Positions 17,679-26,704 of a stretch of DNA of 64,000 nt are shown piece by piece. The stretch is from CAZFPT01 sp046541875 (GTDB taxonomy: Bacteria; Planctomycetota; Phycisphaerae; SM23-33), in assembly GCA_046541875.1 (NCBI GenBank), contig JBKHCL010000003.1, positions 3,279 to 67,278 of the forward strand, in the 5' to 3' direction. A program made the position numbers and the translations under genes. The notes below the pieces were generated by a model that searched no databases, was not told the origin of the DNA, and saw nothing but the letters and a program-made list of their open reading frames with translations. Every line of letters begins with the position of its first letter. Position 1 is the stretch's first letter.

Positions 17679-20579
17679 ATGCACCTGGATCTTAACGGCC
17701 CGTGGCAGTGCGGGCTGGACCGTCAATACGACCGGACCGCAACCGTGCCCGGGCTGGCGGGCGACCCGGCGGTGGTCACGCCCGGTGAGCTGTGGTATCG
17801 CCGCGAGGTGCATCTGCCCGAGGGCGAATGGACCCGGGCGACGCTTCGTCTCAACGGGGCACGCTTCGCCCCGCGCGTGTACGTGGATGGAGAGCAGGTC
17901 TCCGCGTCGGCCGGTGGAATGGCCCCGACGCTCCACCGCCTGGAGCACCCCGCCGTGAAGCCCGGGGCAACCGTCACGTTGGAGATCGCCCTGACGAACC
18001 TGGACGACCTGCCGACCGACGACGCCTCGCGCATCCCGGGGGCGGACCGCTGGCGGAGCAACATCTCCTCGTGCATCTGGGACGACGTCACGCTCATCAC
18101 CCACCGCGACGCGTGGATTCGCCGGATCGACGCGAACCCCGACCTCGTCAGCCGATGCGTCGAGCTGACCTGGGACGTCGAAACGCTCGAAGATGGCCAA
18201 CCGCGGGTGATCGAGTTCCGCCTGCAGGACGCCGACGGCGTGTTCGTTGCCGATTCCCGTTTCATGCTCGAAGGCCCGTGCGGCAGCGGCGTGATGGAGC
18301 TGCCCGAGCACGTCGAGACCTGGTCGCCCGAGCATCCGACGCTCTACCGCCTGGAAGCCGCCGTCTTCGACGACGATGGCGCTATGGATGTCCGTCGGCG
18401 GAACCTTGGCCTGCGGACCTTCGAGGTCGACGGAAAGCGCTTCAAACTCAACGGGCGCGATGTGACGTTCCGGTCCGGCTCGGTGGTCTGGCACCGCTGG
18501 GTGCGGGATCCGGAATCGCACGACCTCGCCTGGGACCTGGAATGGTTCGAGCAGAATGTCGCCCGTCGCCTGCTGTCTCACGGCGCCAACGGTCTGCGGT
18601 TCCACCTGGGCAGCCCGCCGGAGGCGTTTCTGGACCTCTGCGACCGGCTCGGGCTGCTGGTACAGGCTGAATGGCTGTTCTTCCACGGGATGAAGGCGTC
18701 GCGCGAGAGCCTCATCGAGCAGTGGGCCGCCTGGCTGGACCTCTGCCGCCGACACCCGTGCGTGGTCATTCACCACCCCTGGAACGAGACCGAGGGCGAC
18801 GAGCTGAACACCGCGTTCTCGGCGATCGAGGAGCTTTCGGAGCAGTATCCGCCGCTGGTGATTTCCCATCGCGACGTTCTGCACATTCACAAATACTGGT
18901 GGAGCATGTTCGAGAACGTGGGGGTCTACTACGACGACGCCGAGCAGTTCTCCCAGCCGATCGTGGCCGACGAGTTCGGCGGCAACTACCTCGACGGGTG
19001 GTGCAACCCGGGGTTCTACCCGGCCCTGCGGGGCAGCTTCCTGCGCTTCCTCGGGGTCAAGCAGACCGCCGCAGACCGCCTCTGGCTGCACACCGAAGCG
19101 AACGCCCGGATCGCCGAATATTGGCGACGGATCGGGGCGGCGGGATTCAGCCCGTTCTGCATTCTCGGCCCGCCGGAGGACGGCAACCACCACTTCCTGG
19201 GTCCGTTGGCGGAAGGCAACCCCAAGCCCGTCTGGGACGCCCTGACCGCAGCGTATTCGCCGCGCAGCGTGAGCTTGGAGATCTGGGACCGCAACTATCG
19301 GCCGGGCGAGTTGGCCCGCGCGACGCTGCACCTGCTGAACGAGTGCGACCAGGCCCACAGACTGCCCATCGCCTGCCGCGTGGTGAACCAGACCACCGGC
19401 GAGTTCACCGGCGAGCAGACGCTCGAACTCACGCTGCCTCCCAACTGCTCGGCCTTTGAGGACATCCAGCTTCAACTGCCCGCCGAGCCAGGCCAATACC
19501 GACTGCAGGCAGAGCTGACCGACCCGCCCGAGACGGTGACCCACCGGGTGATCTCGCACTGGGACGTGCAGACGTTCTGGCCGGTCGTGCCCGACGGCGT
19601 TCGCTCAGCTACCGTGGGGCTCTGTGGCGACGAAAACGAACTCCGCGCGTTCTGCGAGTCGCTGGGAATCGTCACGGCCGAGGCGACCGATCCGTCGGTG
19701 GACGTGATCCTCACCGGACAATCCTGCTGGAACCGCATCGCAGCCGGCGGGTGCAACGGGGCGGGGCTGGCTGCGGCGATCGATCGCCAAGCCGGCGTGG
19801 TCATGCTGGACGTGGGCCCGCGCGAGCTGGGGCAGGGCTACCTGGACGGTGACGACCTGGGACCGCTGCAGGGGGGCATGTACATCGCGCACCCCGACGC
19901 GGAGGAGTATCCCGTCGTCAAGGGCGTGAAGCTGCGGTTCGGCGAGCTGCCCGAGCCCGAGTCGCACATTCACCCAGCCCCGGCGGGCGAGCCGCTCTGG
20001 TGGAACCTGCCGCGCCGGGCCACCTGGTTGTGGAACGGCCTGCGGGGCGGGCTGATCGTACCCGCCCGCGACATGGAGGCGCAGGGTCTGCAGGCCGAGG
20101 CGCTGCTGGCCACGTGGACAGCCCGCGGCGCGGACGCCGCTGCCATCCGCGCCGGCGACTACCACGCATACGAATTGGCCGGCCAATACGCATTCTCCGT
20201 CGGCGAAAGCGACGAAGTGCCCCGCGAATTGCGCCGTCGCGTGCAGTTCCTGGTGGACGACGCGCCCGCGCTGGCCGGCGCGATCAACCCGCACGCCGAG
20301 ATCCTCCACCACGATCTTTCCGCGATGCTCGCCGCCGGCGACCAAGGCCAGGCCCGCACGCTCACCCCGCTGGTGAGGGCGGGAAAGGACCTCGTTCGAA
20401 CTCCGGTGATCGAGATCGAATTCGCCCCGGGGCAAGGCCGACTGATCTGCTCGCAACTGCTCACCGCCGGGCGACTGGCGGAGGGGTTCGGCAGCGAAGG
20501 ACCGTTCGGCCTGCGGACCGACCCAGGCGCGCAGCAGCTTACGCTGAACCTGCTGGCCCGCGCGCTGCAACGAAGCTGA
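17679..20579 (+). CDS. GH2-family glycosidase (beta-mannosidase/beta-galactosidase-like)
   Basis: A 966-residue enzyme without a signal peptide, so probably cytoplasmic. ATG 17679 follows ACGAGG. The N-terminal jelly-roll (WYRREVHLP) and Ig-like domains lead into a TIM barrel with HHPWNETEGDEL, where Glu370 fits the acid/base, and IVADEFGGNYLDG, where Glu432 fits the nucleophile. The last 400 residues are a long C-terminal region that includes a GATase-like or beta-domain stretch. This fits a GH2 member of uncertain substrate. The last 145 bases of the gene, stop codon included, are repeated exactly at 21230-21374, so something has duplicated its 3' end. Confidence 0.8.
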   Translation: MHLDLNGPWQCGLDRQYDRTATVPGLAGDPAVVTPGELWYRREVHLPEGEWTRATLRLNGARFAPRVYVDGEQVSASAGGMAPTLHRLEHPAVKPGATVTLEIALTNLDDLPTDDASRIPGADRWRSNISSCIWDDVTLITHRDAWIRRIDANPDLVSRCVELTWDVETLEDGQPRVIEFRLQDADGVFVADSRFMLEGPCGSGVMELPEHVETWSPEHPTLYRLEAAVFDDDGAMDVRRRNLGLRTFEVDGKRFKLNGRDVTFRSGSVVWHRWVRDPESHDLAWDLEWFEQNVARRLLSHGANGLRFHLGSPPEAFLDLCDRLGLLVQAEWLFFHGMKASRESLIEQWAAWLDLCRRHPCVVIHHPWNETEGDELNTAFSAIEELSEQYPPLVISHRDVLHIHKYWWSMFENVGVYYDDAEQFSQPIVADEFGGNYLDGWCNPGFYPALRGSFLRFLGVKQTAADRLWLHTEANARIAEYWRRIGAAGFSPFCILGPPEDGNHHFLGPLAEGNPKPVWDALTAAYSPRSVSLEIWDRNYRPGELARATLHLLNECDQAHRLPIACRVVNQTTGEFTGEQTLELTLPPNCSAFEDIQLQLPAEPGQYRLQAELTDPPETVTHRVISHWDVQTFWPVVPDGVRSATVGLCGDENELRAFCESLGIVTAEATDPSVDVILTGQSCWNRIAAGGCNGAGLAAAIDRQAGVVMLDVGPRELGQGYLDGDDLGPLQGGMYIAHPDAEEYPVVKGVKLRFGELPEPESHIHPAPAGEPLWWNLPRRATWLWNGLRGGLIVPARDMEAQGLQAEALLATWTARGADAAAIRAGDYHAYELAGQYAFSVGESDEVPRELRRRVQFLVDDAPALAGAINPHAEILHHDLSAMLAAGDQGQARTLTPLVRAGKDLVRTPVIEIEFAPGQGRLICSQLLTAGRLAEGFGSEGPFGLRTDPGAQQLTLNLLARALQRS

Positions 20580-20580
20580 G
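20436..20580 (+). repeat. 145-bp perfect direct repeat, copy 1 (3' end of the GH2 gene)
   Basis: This stretch is identical to 21230-21374. It starts in GGCCGACTGATC and ends at CGAAGCTGAG. Copy 1 is the real C-terminal coding end of the GH2 gene. The match stops at both ends (A versus G before it, A versus G after it). The two copies are 794 bases apart and enclose a small membrane-protein gene. Confidence 0.95.
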
Positions 20581-20604
20581 ATGCGAGGATGCGACAAGAA
20601 AATG

Positions 20605-20634
20605 TTGGCTCTGAAAACTGGGTGGCGGTCTAAT
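20605..20634 (+). promoter_or_regulatory. candidate promoter inside the insertion
   Basis: TTGGCT, an 18-base spacer and TCTAAT. It lies within AT-richer sequence that begins right after the first direct-repeat copy and 51 bases before the small membrane-protein gene, so the insertion seems to carry its own promoter. Confidence 0.4.
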
Positions 20635-20684
20635 CAGGTGCATGTCGCGATGGCATATATCTCCGACAGGGAAAGGAATAGAGG

Positions 20685-21044
20685 ATGACGGAAGTTCAGC
20701 AGGATCAAGGAAAACGCCGTGGCCCGGGATTTGTGTTGGCCGTGGTGGCACTGGTGCTTGGAGTAGTCGGCATGGCTGTCTCGGCCATGTCCTTCATCAT
20801 GAGGGGCCCGGCGATAGTCGGCGGGCCGTTGGCGGTGATCTCCCTGATTGTCGCGATAGTGTCGTTGGTGATGGGCGCCAAGGGCAGGCGAGGTGCGGCG
20901 AGGATTGCCTTGGCTGTGTCGCTCCTGGCGATCTTTGTAAGCTTCTCGGCAGTGGTGGTCGAATGGCACCGCACAGCCAACGAGGCCGCCCAGCGGTGGC
21001 AGAAAGCCAAGGAGAGCGAAGGCGTCAGCCCTGACGACCTGTGA
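20685..21044 (+). CDS. small membrane protein of unknown function
   Basis: A 119-residue protein with three predicted hydrophobic segments (about residues 15-38, 43-63 and 70-92), a basic KGRRGAAR loop and a charged C-terminal tail. The layout recalls short DUF4190/DUF4064-like membrane proteins, but I cannot assign it. GGAATAGAGG lies just upstream of the ATG. It is the only gene in the 649 bases between two perfect copies of a 145-bp direct repeat, and the sequence around it is poorer in GC (about 50% in the first 120 bases) than the flanking sugar genes. It therefore looks like a passenger of a recent insertion between the GH2 and GH94 genes. Confidence 0.65.
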   Translation: MTEVQQDQGKRRGPGFVLAVVALVLGVVGMAVSAMSFIMRGPAIVGGPLAVISLIVAIVSLVMGAKGRRGAARIALAVSLLAIFVSFSAVVVEWHRTANEAAQRWQKAKESEGVSPDDL

Positions 21045-21402
21045 CCTGGCCATGAAAAAGTCCACTGGCGGACGACACTTTTCTTCCGGTGATTGGCCGC
21101 TGAAAGCGTGGGTGATTCTGGTACGTTTTGCGTGTGTCGTTGGGGTTCTCACGCCTGTCCCGCTGGCGTCGAGACCTTGAGAAACCGGCAACCCATGGTA
21201 TGGCTGGTGTTGTCGGTGCTTGCTGCCAGGGCCGACTGATCTGCTCGCAACTGCTCACCGCCGGGCGACTGGCGGAGGGGTTCGGCAGCGAAGGACCGTT
21301 CGGCCTGCGGACCGACCCAGGCGCGCAGCAGCTTACGCTGAACCTGCTGGCCCGCGCGCTGCAACGAAGCTGAGGACCCCCAACCCCCAACTGAGGATGA
21401 CG
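21045..21402. other. gap between the small membrane gene and GH94 gene
   Basis: It holds about 185 bases of unassigned, slightly AT-richer sequence (21045-21229), then the second copy of the 145-bp repeat (21230-21374), then a 28-base link to the GH94 start. The repeat is still open in the GH2 frame and ends with the GH2 stop, so it is a gene fragment and not a gene. Confidence 0.7.
21230..21374 (+). repeat. 145-bp perfect direct repeat, copy 2 (orphan GH2 3' fragment)
   Basis: An exact copy of 20436-20580. It is in frame with a short upstream open stretch and encodes the last 47 residues of the GH2 protein plus its stop, but has no 5' part of that gene. It sits directly before the GH94 gene, where the true GH2 end would be if the intervening 794 bases were removed. 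Confidence 0.95.
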
Positions 21403-23760
21403 ATGAACCTGGACAACGGACATTTCTCCGCCGACGGCAGAGAGTACATCATCACCGACCCCCACACGCCCCGGCCGTGGCATAATTACCTGGTCAACCG
21501 CGTGTATCTCGCGAACATTACGCAGTACGGGAGCGGGGCGAGCTTCTATCAGCCCACCGGCGAGGGGCTCCGCGCGAACGTTACCGAAGACCCCGACGGC
21601 TCCGGCGGCCCGCGTGCGGTGTATCTGCGCGATAACGACACGGGCGAGTACTGGTCGCTGACCGGTTGGCCGGGTTGCGAACCAATGGAGCAATGGACCT
21701 GCCGCATCGGGTTGGGCTATCAGGTGAACACATCGAGGCGGTCGGGCATCGAGGCGTCGTGGCGGGTGTTCGTCCCGCAGACCGACGACCCGTGCGAGCT
21801 GTGGACGGTGATCGTGACCAATCGCTCGGATCGGGCGCGACGGATCAGCGCGATCCCCTACGTCGAGATGCACCTCACCGGCGGCAGCACGCTGATGGAC
21901 TTCATCTCCGTGCTTGGAGGTCATTACGACCCGGAGCACCGGGCCGTGTTCGGGATCAACTCGTGCGTGAAGTTTCCGGACATGTTCAAAGCGGTCTTCG
22001 CCAGCGACTCGCCCGTCGCCGGCGCCACCGTCAGCCGAGATGAGTTCATGGGCCATTATCGCGACTGCCGAAACCCGCTGGCGGTGGAGCGTGGCGACGT
22101 GCACAACCCCCAGGCGGGAACCGAATGGCTGGGCGCGTCGCTGCGTCACGAACTGGAGCTCGCCCCGGGCGAGTCAGCCACCATTCACCTGGTCCTGGGC
22201 GTGGTCGACAGCGTCGAGTCGGGAAAGGCGATGGCGAGCAAATACCTCACCGACGGCGCCGTCGGCCGAGAGTACGACGCCTTGCGAGACCGGGCCGAGG
22301 GACTGGTCTCGCGCACGACCGTCGCCACCGGCGATGAGCAGTTCGACCGCTGGATGAACGTCTGGCTGAAACATCAGTTGGCGTTCGTCGCCCGATGGGG
22401 CCGGGTCATCGGCCGGGGGTTCCGCGACATTCTGCAGGACACGATGGCCCACCGCATCACCGAGCCCGACGTCGCGCGGGACTGCCTGCTGGAGGTGTTC
22501 TCCAAGCAGTTTCCCTCGGGCAAGTGCATCCGCGCATGGCGGCTGCCGACGGGCATCCTGGACCTGCAGGACTACGCCGACTCGCCCAGTTGGATGATCA
22601 TGGCCCTGTCGATGTACCTCAAGGAGACCGGCGACTTCTCCGTGCTGGACGAGTCGGTCCCGTTCCTGAACCCGGACGACCCCTACGCCGAGTCGACCTC
22701 CGGCGCCAGCGTCTGGGAGCACGTGGTCCTCGCCCAACGATACCTGCTGGCCGAGCGGGGCGAGCACGGACTCAGCAAGATCTACTACGGCGACTGGTGC
22801 GACACGCTCAACGGCGTGGGTGTGCGGGGACGCGGCGAAAGCGTGATGCTCTCAATGCAGGTCAAGTGGGGATGCGACCAACTCTCGGAACTGGCCGATC
22901 GGCGCGGCGACGAGGCGCTCGCGCGCGAGATGGCCGACGCATCGGCACAGCTCGACGAAGCGATCAACACCCGCGCCTGGGACGGGGAGTGGTATCTCCG
23001 CGCGTTCGACGACGACGCCGTGCCCGTGGGTACGAGCAATCCGCCGGCCGAGGACGAGGGCGAGGGGACGATCTTCCTGAACCCGCAGAGCTGGGCGCTG
23101 ATCGCCGGGGTCGCCGACGACGCCCGTGCCCACTCGGCCATCGCCGCTGTCCGCGAGCAACTGGACACCGGATACGGAAAGGTGCTCAACGCGCCGGCCT
23201 ACACGCAGCTTCGCCCACGCATCGGGCAGATGTCGGCCATGACGCCGGGCTTCTACGAAAACGGAAGCGTGTACGTACACGGCAACTGCTTCTGGCTGTA
23301 CGCGCTGGCCGTCGCGGGGCGGGGCGGCGAGGCGTGGGACGCCATCCGCGACATCCTGCCCGACACGCCCAATAAGCCCAATACCGACACCGAACCGTTC
23401 GTGATTCCCAACTACTACATCGGGCCCAACGTCGAACGGCGCAGACAGCGCAACCTCTACCTCTCCGGCTGGCGGACCGGGTCGGCCGCCTGGATCTACT
23501 TCACCTGCCTCGAAGAAATCCTCGGCCTGCGGGCGGAGTACGACGGGCTCGCGATCGATCCGCACCTGCCCGAGGGGTGGACGAATGTCTCGGCCACTCG
23601 GCCGTTCCGGGGCGATACCTATCGGATCACCCTCGAAAGCACCGGACAAACCGGGGCAGCCGTCCGGCGGATCACGATGAACGGCAAACCCGTCGACGGG
23701 ACGGTCATTCCGCCCGTCGGTGATGGCGGCACGCACAAGGTGCACGTCACGCTGGGCTGA
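21403..23760 (+). CDS. GH94-type glycoside phosphorylase (cellobiose/chitobiose phosphorylase family)
   Basis: A 785-residue protein without a signal peptide. The N-terminal beta-sandwich opens with DNGHFSADGREYIITDP and YLVNRVYLANITQYG, as in GH94 (former GT36) enzymes. The barrel carries GRGFRDILQD and YGDWCDTLNG; the latter matches the GDWND region that holds the catalytic Asp in this family. Phosphorolysis of a beta-linked disaccharide to a sugar-1-phosphate plus sugar is expected, in the cytoplasm. ATG 21403 is preferred over 21397, because GAGGA then sits 5 bases upstream. It probably once followed the GH2 gene directly. It converges with the next gene, with only 3 bases between stops. 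Confidence 0.8.
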   Translation: MNLDNGHFSADGREYIITDPHTPRPWHNYLVNRVYLANITQYGSGASFYQPTGEGLRANVTEDPDGSGGPRAVYLRDNDTGEYWSLTGWPGCEPMEQWTCRIGLGYQVNTSRRSGIEASWRVFVPQTDDPCELWTVIVTNRSDRARRISAIPYVEMHLTGGSTLMDFISVLGGHYDPEHRAVFGINSCVKFPDMFKAVFASDSPVAGATVSRDEFMGHYRDCRNPLAVERGDVHNPQAGTEWLGASLRHELELAPGESATIHLVLGVVDSVESGKAMASKYLTDGAVGREYDALRDRAEGLVSRTTVATGDEQFDRWMNVWLKHQLAFVARWGRVIGRGFRDILQDTMAHRITEPDVARDCLLEVFSKQFPSGKCIRAWRLPTGILDLQDYADSPSWMIMALSMYLKETGDFSVLDESVPFLNPDDPYAESTSGASVWEHVVLAQRYLLAERGEHGLSKIYYGDWCDTLNGVGVRGRGESVMLSMQVKWGCDQLSELADRRGDEALAREMADASAQLDEAINTRAWDGEWYLRAFDDDAVPVGTSNPPAEDEGEGTIFLNPQSWALIAGVADDARAHSAIAAVREQLDTGYGKVLNAPAYTQLRPRIGQMSAMTPGFYENGSVYVHGNCFWLYALAVAGRGGEAWDAIRDILPDTPNKPNTDTEPFVIPNYYIGPNVERRRQRNLYLSGWRTGSAAWIYFTCLEEILGLRAEYDGLAIDPHLPEGWTNVSATRPFRGDTYRITLESTGQTGAAVRRITMNGKPVDGTVIPPVGDGGTHKVHVTLG

Positions 23761-23763
23761 TTA

Positions 23764-26547
23764 CTACTTTTCGGATTCGGTGCGTTCCAGAACGACGCCG
23801 GCTGCGTACACGGTAAACCCATCCCACTGCGGTTTGTCGTCGCAGCGGAACTCGATCGCACCGGCTTCGCTCAGCGCGTCCAGCGGGATCTCCACCTCCT
23901 GCACGACGGCCTGCCCGTCGTTGGAGCTGGACCAGGGCAGGGGAATGGTCTCTTCGCCGATGACGACGACGCCTTCGCCCCGATGCACGCCGCGCGTCAC
24001 CAGCCGAAGGAAGGCGGTCTCTGCCTGGTCGAGTCGGCTGCGATAGTGGATCTTGCCGGCGACGGCCTTGCCGGGCGTGACGCGACGGCAGGTGACGTCG
24101 GCGTAGTGCGTGGTCCGCGAGAGGGTGGCCGGTTTGGCGGTCTTTTTCTCGTCGTCCTTCTCGATGGGCTTGAGCGTGAAACGGAGTGTCTCCATGTGTC
24201 CCAGGCGTGGAGTGTTGTTGCTGTCCCTCGGCTCAAGCGAAGTCTTGTCGCCGTCCACGCGGAGGGCGAGCTGTTCGACGATGTCCCAGCCGGGCACGTT
24301 GAGGTTGAACGCCTGCTCCCGCCCGCTCTCGTTGTGGACCACCAGCACGATGTGCCCATCCTCGGTGCGGACGGCGACGGCCGACATGCCCACCGGCTGC
24401 GTGCAGGGCAGCATCCGTCCGCGCAGCGTGGAGAGCAGCCGATACGCGTGCTCCTCGCCGGTGTTCCGCAGGTAGCCTCCCCACAGGGCGTGGACGGCCC
24501 GGCCTTTGAGGATGTCCGGGCAGCGGCGGATCTCGTGGAGAATCTCGGAGACGTTGTAGAACGCCCGGCGGATATCGCTGTCGGAGAGGTCGTTGCATTC
24601 GGTGTTGTAAATCGGAAGTCGCCGCCCCAAGGCGGTGTCCATGTATGCGGTGGCGACGATGTAGCTGGCGGCGTAAGCGGCCGGGTTGCCGAAGTAGTGG
24701 TGTTCGGTGAGGAAGTCGGCCTTGTGGCCACAGCGATCCAGGAACGGGCGAACGTGCTTGGTGAACACCGAGTAGTCGTCCCCGTTCATCGACGGTGAGC
24801 AGGGCCCGCCCAGCAGGACGTGCTTGTTGGCCCGCTTCGCACCACGGTGGGCCGCCTCGAAGAGCGTGGCGTATTGGTCGGTGATGAGCTTGGCCGGCAG
24901 GTAGCCGTGCTGGGTGGGGTCGGTCCACGCCTTCTTCCCGGGCGGGTTTCGGAAGCCCATGTTCACGTGGCGGGCCCACATGAACGGTTCGTTCCACACT
25001 TCCAGCCGACGGAGCAGGTTGTTGCGGTCGCCCGGGCGCCAGGCGATTTTGCCCAACCCGTTGTAGAACTGTTCGACGTCGCGTGCGATCGCGTCGATGG
25101 GCGTGTCCATCCACACCGGGCGGGCCCAGAGATCCATGGTGTGGCAGTAGACGATGTTGTCGGTAGCGTTGGCGGCGACGGCCCGGCGGTAGAACGGCGT
25201 GCCGTCGGCGATGCTGCGGGCGGTCTTCTTCACCGCGCCGGATTGACTGGCTTCGGCGCCGCGCGCTCGACCCGAGAACCCCACGTGATCCAACGGCCGA
25301 AGGTATCCCGGATTGATCCGCCGCATGTATTCCGGCGGGGTGAGCTCCTGCCCCTTGGTTCGCGGCTGGGCGTGCCAGACATCGTGGAACCCGAACAACC
25401 CCTTGGGAACGTCGCGGGTTCCGTCGATGTTCAACTCGACGGCCGGGCTGACCGTGAGCGTCGGGGTCTGGGGATGCGTCACGCCTTGAGCGTTGCCGTG
25501 AAGCTCCACGCGTCTGACGGAGAACTCCACCGTACCGACGCCGTGGGGATTGTCCACGCCGATGAAGATGGCGGCGATTTTCTCTCGGTCGAAGTGGTAG
25601 TTGTCGCTGCCCCCGCGGAAGTCTTTCAGGGGGATCCGGAAGGTTCGCTCCCCGCCCGTCAGCCGAGCCGCCGAGGTGACCGAGTAGAATCCGCCGCCTT
25701 GTTCGGTGAACCCGACGGCGACAGCGGCGTCGCTGCGGGCCTTCCGGGAGGAAACGGTCAGCAGGATCGCGCTGTGGTCGCTGAGGTCGAGGGGTTCGGC
25801 GAATCGTTTCACCGCCCAGCCGCTGGAGGGCGGGGCGACGCGCGTGGGGCTGAGCTTGACGGCCAGGCGCATTCCGCCCCCGTCGGCCGGCGCGATCACC
25901 ACGTTGCCGCGCGGGGCGAATTGCCCGACCGCCCTGGCTGGGCTGACGCCTCCCAGCAGATCGCCCCGGGTCTTGACCTTGCCCCGGACGGCGGTGTAGC
26001 TGCCCGTGACCAGCGTCCCGCCGTAGCGGGGGGTGTCCTTGCGGTAGGAGGGCAGGAAGGCTTCGACGTCGCGACGGAAGGGCACGGTCTGACCGTGCTG
26101 GATGGTCGCCGCGAACTCGATAAGGTACTCATCCGGCGGGTTGGGAAAGCCCTTCTCGCGGCGGGATCGCGGGTGGTCCCAGCCGATGGTGACCGCCAGA
26201 CTGCCGGTGATGCGGTTGCCCTCCCAGGTGACATCCTTGAGGGTCACCTCGTTCTTGCCGGCCTGGTTGTAGTTGGCTGAGGCGGTGTGCCCGTCGCCGG
26301 CCCATCGGCCTTGCGTGCGCCGGAGCTGGACGGTCACGTTGCCGTCGCCGCCGCCGGGCATCGGGCGGATGTCCTCGAAGGTCAGGGCGACGATGGTATT
26401 CGCGTCGCCCGAGGGCAGGTCGGTCGAGAAATCGGTCAGCAGCACGCGGGGCCCTTCGATGCGGGGGTCGGTCGTCCGTTGACAGCCGACGGCCAGGGAC
26501 AGGGCAGCGAGGGTTACGGTCAGCAGCGGCAGGTTGCGTCGGATCAT
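23764..26547 (-). CDS. lipoprotein glycoside-hydrolase-like protein (clan A type)
   Basis: A 927-residue protein whose start yields a lipoprotein-type signal peptide ending LAVGC. GGAGA lies 6 bases before the ATG. Residues about 50-190 form a beta-rich domain (GSLAVTIGW, GGTLVTGSYTAV) that may be a diverged version of the KGGQG-type module found in the heparinase-like proteins. Next comes a carbohydrate-binding-like beta-sandwich with SDNYHFDREKIAAIFIG. The TIM-barrel region carries VWNEPF (putative acid/base Glu520) and YNTECNDL (putative nucleophile Glu650), with EHHYFGNP between. The C-terminus is a beta accessory domain. The motif pair matches the protein at 15667. It is likely anchored in a membrane, acting on a polysaccharide; the GH family is not assigned. 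Confidence 0.7.
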   Translation of the reverse strand: MIRRNLPLLTVTLAALSLAVGCQRTTDPRIEGPRVLLTDFSTDLPSGDANTIVALTFEDIRPMPGGGDGNVTVQLRRTQGRWAGDGHTASANYNQAGKNEVTLKDVTWEGNRITGSLAVTIGWDHPRSRREKGFPNPPDEYLIEFAATIQHGQTVPFRRDVEAFLPSYRKDTPRYGGTLVTGSYTAVRGKVKTRGDLLGGVSPARAVGQFAPRGNVVIAPADGGGMRLAVKLSPTRVAPPSSGWAVKRFAEPLDLSDHSAILLTVSSRKARSDAAVAVGFTEQGGGFYSVTSAARLTGGERTFRIPLKDFRGGSDNYHFDREKIAAIFIGVDNPHGVGTVEFSVRRVELHGNAQGVTHPQTPTLTVSPAVELNIDGTRDVPKGLFGFHDVWHAQPRTKGQELTPPEYMRRINPGYLRPLDHVGFSGRARGAEASQSGAVKKTARSIADGTPFYRRAVAANATDNIVYCHTMDLWARPVWMDTPIDAIARDVEQFYNGLGKIAWRPGDRNNLLRRLEVWNEPFMWARHVNMGFRNPPGKKAWTDPTQHGYLPAKLITDQYATLFEAAHRGAKRANKHVLLGGPCSPSMNGDDYSVFTKHVRPFLDRCGHKADFLTEHHYFGNPAAYAASYIVATAYMDTALGRRLPIYNTECNDLSDSDIRRAFYNVSEILHEIRRCPDILKGRAVHALWGGYLRNTGEEHAYRLLSTLRGRMLPCTQPVGMSAVAVRTEDGHIVLVVHNESGREQAFNLNVPGWDIVEQLALRVDGDKTSLEPRDSNNTPRLGHMETLRFTLKPIEKDDEKKTAKPATLSRTTHYADVTCRRVTPGKAVAGKIHYRSRLDQAETAFLRLVTRGVHRGEGVVVIGEETIPLPWSSSNDGQAVVQEVEIPLDALSEAGAIEFRCDDKPQWDGFTVYAAGVVLERTESEK

Positions 26548-26580
26548 GGGTGTCTCCAGATGGATGTGGGTGGCGCCAAC

Positions 26581-26610
26581 ACTATAGCCGCCCCGGCTGG
26601 GTTGCCACAA
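26581..26610 (-). promoter_or_regulatory. sigma-70-like promoter for the lipoprotein glycosidase
   Basis: On the reverse strand, TTGTGG, an 18-base spacer and TATAGT. The -10 hexamer lies 33 bases before the ATG at 26547. Confidence 0.5.
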
Positions 26611-26704
26611 GAGCGGCGCATCGGCCACTGGCTGGACGGGGGGCGACCTGTTATGGTGTCAGGCGGGTTTCACTGGTGAACCCTCCCTCGTGAAAGGACA
26701 CATC

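Noticed and set aside
20436..21374. A tandem gene duplication
   Set aside because: Only the last 145 bases are duplicated and the intervening DNA is unrelated to the GH2 gene, so simple tandem duplication does not explain it.
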